DNA from: Acholeplasmataceae bacterium
GTDB taxonomy: Bacteria; Bacillota_I; Bacilli_A; ML615J-28; CAG-698
Length of the DNA: 7,135 nucleotides
Reading direction: 5' to 3'
Assembly (NCBI GenBank): GCA_012839485.1
Contig: DUNF01000088.1
Location: 1-7,135, forward strand
Made by a program: the position numbers and the translations under genes. Under the pieces are notes generated by a model that did no database searches, was not told the DNA's origin, and saw only the letters and a list, made by a program, of their open reading frames with translations. How positions within the stretch are numbered: position 1 is the first letter of the stretch; each line of letters opens with the position of its first letter. Below, one piece after another: positions 1 through 6,199 of this stretch.

Positions 1-506
1 AATTCTTTAGTAGCGAGAATCTTATTCTCATAAAATACAATTGCCATCGCCGATTCTTCTTCTAAATATTCTTCTAAAACAAAGTTCAAAATTAAATTTT
101 TCTCATGTTTTAAATCGCTATTAATATTTTTAATACTTACAAGTAAAATGTCAATATTCTGAAGTTGAGCTTGCTTGCCGTAATAAGTCTTTAGCTCTTC
201 ACTACTATTTTCTGTCAAAACAATAATTTTCTCATTTATCCTTGAATACTTTAAACTAGAACTTTGATCATAAAAGTTCTCTCTTTGCTTACAAAATTCT
301 TGATAATCAAGACATAACTTATTATCTTTATCAGAAACAATAAAAATAATCTCTTTTGCTTCTAATAGTTTATTAAAGAAATCTTCTTTTTGCTTAGTAA
401 TATCTTGATAATTATATACTAAAAGAGATTTTATATTTTCTTTCAAAAATAAAATAATGTTTGTATAAACTTGTTCTTTAACACAAAAATTAACTATTAT
501 TTTCAT
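1..506 (-). CDS. Partial protein of unknown function, possibly Nudix-like at its visible C-terminal end (cut by left window edge)
   Basis: An uninterrupted reading frame runs from ATG at 506 to the window edge, giving 168 codons with no stop, so the gene continues outside. The start is secure: AGGAGGAAG lies just upstream of the ATG. The protein begins MKIIVNFCVKEQVYTNIILF and has alternating hydrophobic and lysine/glutamate-rich stretches, with no signal peptide or obvious membrane segment. I do not recognise the first 150 or so residues. The last visible residues (SAMAIVFYENKILATKE) resemble the opening strand pair of Nudix hydrolases (alanine-hydrophobic strand, turn, 'kiLa' strand), but the diagnostic Nudix box would lie off the window. 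The gene begins 17 bp after the ABC transporter stop with no terminator between, so the two are probably co-transcribed. The reading frame is well supported; the Nudix suggestion is weak. Confidence 0.8.
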   Translation of the reverse strand, partial: MKIIVNFCVKEQVYTNIILFLKENIKSLLVYNYQDITKQKEDFFNKLLEAKEIIFIVSDKDNKLCLDYQEFCKQRENFYDQSSSLKYSRINEKIIVLTENSSEELKTYYGKQAQLQNIDILLVSIKNINSDLKHEKNLILNFVLEEYLEEESAMAIVFYENKILATKE

Positions 507-521
507 TGCTTCCTCCTTTTA
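507..521 (-). promoter_or_regulatory. Strong ribosome binding site for the left-edge gene
   Basis: Read on the minus strand, the sequence is AAAAGGAGGAAGCA directly before the ATG at 506. AGGAGG is a near-perfect Shine-Dalgarno sequence at normal spacing, in the 17-bp gap after the ABC transporter stop codon. It shows that a real gene begins here although its end is outside the window. Confidence 0.85.
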
Positions 522-523
522 TT

Positions 524-3211
524 TTATTCTGTTCTTAATGCTTCAGCTGGATCTTTCTTAGCTGCCATACGAGCAGGAATTGAACCGGAAATTAGTGTAA
601 GTATAATACTTAAAGCAATCATACTACCAATAGTCTTTAAAGTTAATACAGCTATTTGATCTGCTTCTATTAAATCTCTTAAAGAAACATTGACAATAAC
701 TGTTATTAAATAAGTAATCATAATACCAAAAACACCAGAGATTAAACCAATGATAAACGTCTCTACATTAAATAAATTAGATACATCCCTCTTTCTTCCA
801 CCTAGTGCTCTAATAACACCAATTTCTTTCTCTCTTTCAATTACTGATACATAAGTTATAATGGCAATCATAACTGATGAAACTACTAACGATAAAGCTG
901 TAAAGACAATTAAAGCAATTGTAATTACTTCAATCATATCTTGAATCATTGTTATAATAACCGATAAATTATCAGAATAAATAATCTTCGTTCTTTCCTC
1001 AGAAGTATAATTTGTACCACCAATTTCTAAATCTTCATCTGAACTCCATAAATCTAAATATGCTAGTGTTAAATCCTTTTGATCAAAATCGTTAGAATAA
1101 ATCCTAATCTGATTAGGCATGCTATCACCACCAATATCTCTTAAAGATAATGAATAAGCATCACCTGAAGTCATTCCTGGAATTGCCGATAAGAATGTTG
1201 CATAAGGTGGAATTGTCCCAACAAAACAATCATCTGTATATTCTTTAGGATTTCCATTTTCATCTTTCTCAAAAATATAAGTATATTTATAAGTAATACC
1301 TACTGCGACTATAATTCCTGTATTAGTATCTACCATTAAAGTACTAACATATTCTTCTTGTTCTTTTTCTAATAAATAGTTAACTACTTTAGAATCAATA
1401 TTATCACTTAAAAATTTTTCATTAAACTCAGTGGTATAATATAAGCCAGGATCTAAAGAAACAAATTTTTCACCAGCTTTTGGTGATACAATAGAAACTA
1501 TTTCTAACTCTAAACCATTATTCCATTCACCTATGCTCGGACTATAGAAAAATGGTCTAACATTTTTAGTATAAGCATTAGTATTTTCTGTATAGATAGT
1601 ATCATTAGGAAAATATTTAAATTTCTTATTCATTATTTCATCATAAGAGAAATGAGTTATATCTAAACTAGAATCATACTTATCATCTTCTAAAGCTTTA
1701 TACATAACATTTAGAAACTCATCTTGACTATAATACCCTAATTGTGCTAAAAGCACATCAGTTGATGCTTGATCGTTATTTAGAACTAACATAACTTGAT
1801 TAACATTTTCTGGATAAACTGTATCATTTTTACTAGCAAGCACATCAAATTGATCTAAAATATAGTCTTTATTGTTAGGTAAAGGGTTAAATACCCTTGC
1901 TAATCCAGTAATAACATTAGCATATTCTCCCACGTCAGTCTTGCCTAACATTCTTGAATAAATGTGCGTAATTGTACCTATTGAGGCAGTTTCACCCTCA
2001 TGTCCAGTAAATGGATTTTCCGTATAAATATTATTGTTTACATTATAATTATAATCAAAAACATAAGCGCCGTACTTATCTTTTGGCATCTCTTTAATGA
2101 AAGTTTGATATAAATCATCAATTTCATTTTTAATTCCAAAAGAAGATAATTGTTCTTGTCTTTTAACTAAATTATCAACTAAAGCAAAAATATTAATATA
2201 ACCATCTTTATAGGCATATTGCAATGCATCTTGTTTTTCTCTCATAGACATCGTCTCCATAAAAGATGCTATGTTTATCCCAGTTTCATCAATTGTGATT
2301 GGGTTACCAGTAAGCATGTCATTTTGCATATCATCAACATAATTAGTTACACCTTGCGATAAAGACAATACTGATGCAATTCCAATAATTCCTATTGATC
2401 CTGCAATACATACTAAAACTGTTCTTCTTAATTTTGAAATTAGATTTCTTGAAGATAATTTAATTGCTGACCAAATTGATAGCTTTGATTTTTTATCATA
2501 CTTAAACTTCTCTTTAATTTTTAATTCTTCGGGTTCGTAAGGATTACTATCATCAATTACTAAACCATCTTCTAACTTTATAATTCTTGTAGAGTATTCA
2601 TAAGCAATTTTAGAATTATGAGTAACCATAATTACTAATCTTTCCTTTGAAATTTCTTTCATCAAATCCATTATTTGTGCTGAAGTTTCTGTATCTAAAG
2701 CTCCTGTAGGTTCATCTGCTAATAAAATCTCAGGATTATTAATTAATGCTCTTGCGATTGATACTCTTTGTTGCTGGCCTCCTGATAATTGATTAGGTCT
2801 TTTATTATATTCTCCTTGTAAACCAACTTTATCTAAAACTTCAATTGCTCTTTTCCTTCTTGTTTCCTTATCAACACCTGCAATATTAAGTGATAACTCC
2901 ACATTTTCTAAAACAGTTTGATGAGGAATTAAATTATAACTTTGGAAAACAAAGCCAATCCTATGATTACGATAAGTATCAAAATCACGATCTGTAAACT
3001 TATCCGTTGGTATACCATCAATATACAAGTTACCGCTTGTGTAATGATCTAACCCTCCAATTATATTTAATAAAGTAGTCTTTCCACACCCTGAAGGCCC
3101 CAGAATAGAAACAAATTCAGCTTTTCTAAAAGATAAATTAATACCTCTTAAAGCATGAACTTTCCCCCAACTAACTTTATAATCTTTTGTAATGTTTTCT
3201 AATCTTAACAT
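524..3211 (-). CDS. MacB/FtsX-type ABC transporter, fused ATP-binding and permease protein
   Basis: An 895-residue single-chain member of the MacB-like (mechanotransmission, type VII) ABC family. The N-terminal ATPase is complete: Walker A GPSGCGKTT (38-46), Q-loop Gln90, signature LSGGQ (142-146), Walker B ILLADEP (162-168), D-loop ALD (171-173) and switch His198. After a charged linker (about 215-260) comes one membrane segment (about 262-284), a very large extracellular region (about 285-755), then three membrane segments (about 756-786, 812-842, 855-880). The typical FtsX-family stretch IEREKEIGVIRALGGRKRD follows the second helix (791-809). This is the LolD/MacB-style ATPase-permease layout; relatives move peptides, lipoproteins or antibiotics, or couple ATP hydrolysis to work outside the membrane, rather than importing solutes. 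The substrate cannot be told. The start ATG has AAAGGTGAT at good spacing and a dedicated promoter. The extracellular domain (about 470 residues) is roughly twice that of E. coli MacB. Confidence 0.93.
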   Translation of the reverse strand: MLRLENITKDYKVSWGKVHALRGINLSFRKAEFVSILGPSGCGKTTLLNIIGGLDHYTSGNLYIDGIPTDKFTDRDFDTYRNHRIGFVFQSYNLIPHQTVLENVELSLNIAGVDKETRRKRAIEVLDKVGLQGEYNKRPNQLSGGQQQRVSIARALINNPEILLADEPTGALDTETSAQIMDLMKEISKERLVIMVTHNSKIAYEYSTRIIKLEDGLVIDDSNPYEPEELKIKEKFKYDKKSKLSIWSAIKLSSRNLISKLRRTVLVCIAGSIGIIGIASVLSLSQGVTNYVDDMQNDMLTGNPITIDETGINIASFMETMSMREKQDALQYAYKDGYINIFALVDNLVKRQEQLSSFGIKNEIDDLYQTFIKEMPKDKYGAYVFDYNYNVNNNIYTENPFTGHEGETASIGTITHIYSRMLGKTDVGEYANVITGLARVFNPLPNNKDYILDQFDVLASKNDTVYPENVNQVMLVLNNDQASTDVLLAQLGYYSQDEFLNVMYKALEDDKYDSSLDITHFSYDEIMNKKFKYFPNDTIYTENTNAYTKNVRPFFYSPSIGEWNNGLELEIVSIVSPKAGEKFVSLDPGLYYTTEFNEKFLSDNIDSKVVNYLLEKEQEEYVSTLMVDTNTGIIVAVGITYKYTYIFEKDENGNPKEYTDDCFVGTIPPYATFLSAIPGMTSGDAYSLSLRDIGGDSMPNQIRIYSNDFDQKDLTLAYLDLWSSDEDLEIGGTNYTSEERTKIIYSDNLSVIITMIQDMIEVITIALIVFTALSLVVSSVMIAIITYVSVIEREKEIGVIRALGGRKRDVSNLFNVETFIIGLISGVFGIMITYLITVIVNVSLRDLIEADQIAVLTLKTIGSMIALSIILTLISGSIPARMAAKKDPAEALRTE

Positions 3212-3245
3212 ACAATCACCTTTCCTCTTAACAATACATACAATT

Positions 3246-3279
3246 ATTATATCATAATCTATAGTCTTTTTCTATTCAA
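3246..3279 (-). promoter_or_regulatory. Predicted promoter of the ABC transporter unit
   Basis: On the minus strand an extended -10, TGATATAAT, occupies 3254-3246 (TATAAT at 3251-3246). A TTGAAT -35-like element lies at 3279-3274; it is 17 bp from the overlapping alternative -10 TATGAT (3256-3251) but 22 bp from TATAAT, so the extended -10 probably carries most of the activity. The predicted start near 3239 leaves a leader of about 28 nt carrying the AAAGGTGAT ribosome site. It sits just downstream of the previous unit's terminator, which fits an independent transcript. Confidence 0.65.
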
Positions 3280-3303
3280 ATACAGGAAAATTTAAAAATT
3301 AAA

Positions 3304-3333
3304 AATCCGGCCATTAATAGATCTAGCCGGATT
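3304..3333 (-). terminator. Rho-independent terminator of the four-gene toxin-antitoxin unit
   Basis: A perfect 8-bp GC-rich stem, AATCCGGC (3304-3311) with GCCGGATT (3326-3333), encloses a 14-nt loop. On the minus strand it is followed by a T-rich tail (TTTTTAATTTTTAAATTTT, reading down from 3306). It lies 18 bp after the stop of the DUF2130-type gene and separates that operon from the ABC transporter promoter. The G+C-rich stem stands out against the surrounding AT-rich DNA. Confidence 0.88.
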
Positions 3334-3351
3334 GTTTAATCTATGTAAAAG

Positions 3352-4617
3352 TTATTTCAAAATATTTTGAATATTAAAGTTTTCTAATCTATAAATAATA
3401 TTATCTTTAATAATTTTTGTGATTGTTTCTGTACTCTTTAGTATTGACTCAGTACTCTTTTGAATAGTTCTTGTCTTTGTTTCAATATCGCTAAGATGTT
3501 TGTCTAAAATATCAATTGCAATTTTCAATGTTTCATTTTTAAAAGAATCAAAAGCTTCAAAAATTTTAGTAGTATCTTCTCCTTTTAGTTTTAATGCAGC
3601 AATTTCTTCGTGTAGTTCTTTATTCTTTTCAGAAATTGTTGTAATGATACTTAAAAATAACATCATATATTGTGGTCTAACTACATACATATTGTCATAT
3701 TCTTGAACTTTTTTAATTGGTGAATCATTATCTGTACTTAACTCCAATTCACTTACAAGTAATGCATAATCACCTTTTTTCTTTTGGCGATCTAAATCTA
3801 GTTTTTTATAGTGATCAGAGTTTTTGTTTTTAGTTTTACTTACTAAAGCTTCACTCTTCATATCCATAACTACTGTTGTCATTAACTTTTCTTTTTTCTC
3901 GTTATTGAATACTTTAAAAATGAAGTCTGCTTTAGTTCCTGATGCCTCACCAGCCCATTTGATTACATCATTATCTTTTTCCCAAGTACAATTTTGAAAA
4001 CCTTGAACTGCATATTTTTGATATTCTTCAGCACACCATTTTTCTAAATTCTCACCAATAACTTTTACACTAGCTAAAGATTGTTCTCTTTTTAAATTAT
4101 CAATTTCAATTTGTTTTTGAATAATTTGTTCATTTAATTCTAACTCTTTTACTTGTAATGCTAGTGCATGTTTTTCTTCAACTTGAGTTTTATAGTTTGC
4201 AAAATCTGTCTTTTCTTTAGTTAATTCTTTTTCCTTTTCGTTCAATTTTTCATTAAACTCAGCTATCAATGCTTGCTTAATCTTAAGTACCTCATTTTCT
4301 TTTTCACTTGCTACTTGTTTTTTATACGCACTAAATTCTGCTTCTTGTTTAATCAATTCTTGTTCTTTTTTGTTTAACTTCTCGCTATGAGCAGATTCTA
4401 ACTTTAATGTTAATTCAGTTTCAAGACGTTCTTTTTCTTTTTTAAGTAAACTTTGATAAACAGCATCTTTCCCCTCTTTAATTTCCTTTTCAATAATTTC
4501 CAAATCTAATTGAATTTGATCTAAATTTTTTAAATCAATCACATCTCCTTTAGAACAATCTTCTAACAATTCTAATTCGTGACTTGATAAAATTTTAACT
4601 TTCTTAATTTTACTCAT
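3352..4617 (-). CDS. DUF2130-type coiled-coil protein with a PD-(D/E)XK-like putative nuclease domain
   Basis: A 421-residue soluble protein. Residues about 35-180 are a long Lys/Glu-rich coiled coil, inside which a roughly 26-residue block is duplicated at a 44-residue offset (80-105 and 124-149; both read KLN-KE-EL...YK-QV). Residues about 183-330 resemble the DUF2130 family: GENLEKWCAEEY (188-199), SGTKADFIF (226-234), VVMDMKSE (249-256), LDRQKKKGDYALLVSELE (275-292) and the VRPQYMMLFLS region (313-323). The order E189, D231, D252-x-K254 fits a PD-(D/E)XK nuclease-like core, with Asp where Glu is commoner. The C-terminus (about 350-405) is again helical and Ser/Thr/Lys-rich. The start ATG follows AAAGGAGAAAAT. 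It is the last gene of the operon, 16 bp after the C-N hydrolase, and the terminator follows. Family assignment is from remembered motif patterns; nuclease activity is inference, and a structural or RmuC-like role is an alternative. Confidence 0.85.
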   Translation of the reverse strand: MSKIKKVKILSSHELELLEDCSKGDVIDLKNLDQIQLDLEIIEKEIKEGKDAVYQSLLKKEKERLETELTLKLESAHSEKLNKKEQELIKQEAEFSAYKKQVASEKENEVLKIKQALIAEFNEKLNEKEKELTKEKTDFANYKTQVEEKHALALQVKELELNEQIIQKQIEIDNLKREQSLASVKVIGENLEKWCAEEYQKYAVQGFQNCTWEKDNDVIKWAGEASGTKADFIFKVFNNEKKEKLMTTVVMDMKSEALVSKTKNKNSDHYKKLDLDRQKKKGDYALLVSELELSTDNDSPIKKVQEYDNMYVVRPQYMMLFLSIITTISEKNKELHEEIAALKLKGEDTTKIFEAFDSFKNETLKIAIDILDKHLSDIETKTRTIQKSTESILKSTETITKIIKDNIIYRLENFNIQNILK

Positions 4618-4633
4618 ATTTTCTCCTTTCTAT

Positions 4634-5344
4634 TTAAATATTTATAACTAATATTCCTTCTTGGTCATATTCTAATTTTTTAACTACTTTCCCTTTTTCA
4701 AAATAAAATGAAGCACCATAAGATTTTGGATCGCAACTCAATGAGTTAATCATTACAGTTTTACTTGCTACTTTATACGCTTGTTCTGCATATTCTACTT
4801 CATATTCTGTCCATTCCTTCAAAGTAAAGTTTGCATATATTGGCCAAATTAGTAAATCCTTAGCTTTAAACTTATCAGGAAAATCCCATAAATCTCCACA
4901 TAAAGCTACAACTATTTCTAATCCTTTATAATTGAATTTTAATGTTTCATTTCCTTCTTGGTAATGATAATCTGTTTTTCTAAAATCTTTCCAGCCCTTT
5001 GATATTCTACGATAATTATATTTTAACTTACCATCAATAATAATTGCATATGAGCAATAAAGTTTATCTTCGTCTTTTTCCAAATAACCTATGCCTAAAT
5101 CTACTTTATTATTAAATGATATCTTTTCTAATTTTTTCATAGTTTTAGAGTCTTGTGTAATAGCAATATCTTTATCATGACTATATTCCCAATTAAAAGC
5201 ATCAAAACCTTGCAAGAATGCTTCACCAAAACATATCATATCTACACTACTAACTTTTTTAATTGCCTTTTGAATTTGATTAATATTAAATTCAACATCA
5301 TTATTTATAAATTTATATGAAACTAATCCAAAGTTCACATTCAT
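4634..5344 (-). CDS. Carbon-nitrogen hydrolase, nitrilase superfamily
   Basis: A 236-residue cytosolic protein; members hydrolyse or condense nitriles, amides or carbamoyl compounds through a Glu-Lys-Cys triad. Visible motifs, numbered from the ATG at 5344: glutamate motif ICFGEAFLQGF with Glu41, nucleophile motif VALCGDLWDFP with Cys149, and the later YAEQAYKVASKTVMINS stretch that matches the family's conserved helix and strand. In the lysine motif the sequence is YNYRRISKGWK: Arg113 occupies the usual catalytic Lys position (consensus YRK-x-H), with Lys116 and Lys119 close by. I chose ATG 5344 because GAGGAAA lies 5 bp upstream; a frame beginning at TTG 5356 is 4 residues longer, but that codon overlaps this ribosome site. 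At 236 residues it is slightly short for the superfamily (about 260-300). It lies 13 bp after the HepT-like gene and 16 bp before the DUF2130-type gene, so it belongs to the toxin-antitoxin operon. The substrate is unknown. Confidence 0.85.
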   Translation of the reverse strand: MNVNFGLVSYKFINNDVEFNINQIQKAIKKVSSVDMICFGEAFLQGFDAFNWEYSHDKDIAITQDSKTMKKLEKISFNNKVDLGIGYLEKDEDKLYCSYAIIIDGKLKYNYRRISKGWKDFRKTDYHYQEGNETLKFNYKGLEIVVALCGDLWDFPDKFKAKDLLIWPIYANFTLKEWTEYEVEYAEQAYKVASKTVMINSLSCDPKSYGASFYFEKGKVVKKLEYDQEGILVINI

Positions 5345-5357
5345 AATTTTCCTCAAA

Positions 5358-5690
5358 TTAAATCTTACTTAAAATAGCATACATTTCTGGTATACCATTT
5401 TTGACTGTATCATACACAATTGCTATATTGACAATGCTATAATCATGAACGATTTTATTTCTCATACCTCGTATTGCCACCCAGGGAACTTCTTTATGTT
5501 GTTCTTTGAAGTCATCTGTTAAATAATTATTGCTTTCTGCTACTTGAATTATACGAAACATAATTGAATCAATTAGAATCTCATTTGAAGCTATTTCTTC
5601 TAGTGTTTTATCTTTAGTATGGTCAATAATAAATTTAAGATCCGTAAGAATTTTCTCTAGATAGTATCTATTGTCTTTTTTATTATCCAT
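5358..5690 (-). CDS. hepT: HepT-like HEPN ribonuclease toxin (DUF86 family)
   Basis: A 110-residue, mostly helical protein of normal HepT length. The HEPN RNase motif R-x4-H is present as RNKIVH (Arg77, His82), and Tyr84 follows to give R-x4-H-x-Y (RNKIVHDY). In characterised HEPN-MNT pairs this motif forms the RNase active site across a dimer, and the tyrosine is AMPylated by the partner MNT enzyme to silence the toxin. Other family features are the N-terminal YYLEKILTDLKFI helix, the IMFRIIQVAE helix (43-51) and VPWVAIRGMRNKIVH (68-82). The ATG at 5690 lies inside the last codons of the MNT gene (8-bp overlap), with GGAG about 9 bp upstream, which suggests coupled translation. The natural target is probably cellular RNA or tRNA, by family knowledge only. 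Confidence 0.92.
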   Translation of the reverse strand: MDNKKDNRYYLEKILTDLKFIIDHTKDKTLEEIASNEILIDSIMFRIIQVAESNNYLTDDFKEQHKEVPWVAIRGMRNKIVHDYSIVNIAIVYDTVKNGIPEMYAILSKI

Positions 5691-6153
5691 AAATCTTTAC
5701 TCCATCTTTCAATATTTCCTCTACTAATGGTATATTTTTTTCTAATTCCTTAGCATCTAATAAGTCTATTTTCTTTTTTAGTTTTTCGCGCAATCTTTCT
5801 ACAATCTCAAAAAACTGTAATCCACTAGCATTTACAGAAATCAATAAATCTATATCACTTTTAGGATTAGCATTGCCTTTAGCATATGAACCAAATAAAT
5901 AACAGTATTCAACATCATAATCTTTAAAAATATCAAAACAAGCATTTTTTATTTGTTCAATAGTTAGTATCCCTCGTTCTTCATCTATCACACCATACTG
6001 TTCTAATGTTTGATAAATAAACTTATATTTTATTTCAGATAAGCTTGATTGATCATTTTCATACTTTAAATATGTTCTACGCGTTACCCCTAGTAACTGT
6101 GCAACTTGTTCTTGAGTAAGGCCCTTTTCTTGTCTTAATTTTTTTAATTTCAT
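5683..6153 (-). CDS. mntA: HTH-MNT fusion: Xre-type DNA-binding domain plus MntA-like nucleotidyltransferase antitoxin
   Basis: A 156-residue protein from ATG 6153. Residues 1-32 are a Cro/C1-type helix-turn-helix (LKKLRQEKGLTQEQVAQLLG, then VTRRTYLKYEND). A linker helix leads into a minimal nucleotidyltransferase: LFGSYAKG followed by SDIDLL gives exact GS-x10-DxD spacing (Gly88, Ser89, Asp100, Asp102), and the third acidic residue is probably Asp130 (KKKIDLLD). Family knowledge: MntA-type enzymes transfer AMP to HepT and so act as antitoxin. The added HTH suggests the same protein represses its own operon, which fits the repeated operators upstream. A GTG at 6162 would add three residues but lies inside the GAGGTGAT ribosome site, so ATG 6153 is preferred. 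The gene overlaps hepT by 8 bp. The antitoxin-first order differs from hepT-first loci. An antibiotic-modifying role is unlikely given the partner gene. Confidence 0.92.
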   Translation of the reverse strand: MKLKKLRQEKGLTQEQVAQLLGVTRRTYLKYENDQSSLSEIKYKFIYQTLEQYGVIDEERGILTIEQIKNACFDIFKDYDVEYCYLFGSYAKGNANPKSDIDLLISVNASGLQFFEIVERLREKLKKKIDLLDAKELEKNIPLVEEILKDGVKIYG

Positions 6154-6157
6154 TTGT

Positions 6158-6165
6158 ATCACCTC
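6158..6165 (-). promoter_or_regulatory. Ribosome binding site that fixes the start of the HTH-MNT gene
   Basis: On the minus strand GAGGTGAT is followed by ACAA and then ATG (6153), an ideal distance. The GTG within it (6162-6160) is in frame but cannot be the start while serving as the ribosome site. The predicted transcription start coincides with its first G. Confidence 0.8.
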
Positions 6166-6171
6166 AATTAC

Positions 6172-6199
6172 ATTATATCATCTTTCACATATAAGTCAA
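6172..6199 (-). promoter_or_regulatory. Strong predicted promoter of the HTH-MNT/HepT operon
   Basis: On the minus strand, -35 TTGACT (6199-6194), a 16-bp spacer and -10 TATAAT (6177-6172), with an upstream TGA making an extended -10 (TGATATAAT). This is one mismatch from sigma-70/SigA consensus. A TGTGAA half-operator (6189-6184) lies within the spacer, where a bound repressor would block RNA polymerase. The predicted start is near 6165, leaving a leader of only about 12 nt before the ATG. Confidence 0.8.

Noticed and set aside
471..659. Plus-strand reading frame of 62 codons
   Set aside because: It lies antisense across the start of the left-edge gene and the end of the ABC transporter, has no ribosome site, and reads as a hydrophobic shadow of the transporter's last membrane helix.
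3318..3325. TAGATCTA palindrome
   Set aside because: It lies in the loop of the terminator hairpin; a short AT-rich palindrome in such DNA is expected by chance.
3500..3706. Plus-strand reading frame of 68 codons
   Set aside because: Entirely antisense to the DUF2130-type gene, with no ribosome site or promoter; a shadow frame.
5683..6153. Aminoglycoside nucleotidyltransferase (resistance gene)
   Set aside because: The GS-x10-DxD motif is shared, but the minimal size, the fused HTH and the overlapping HepT gene identify a MNT antitoxin.
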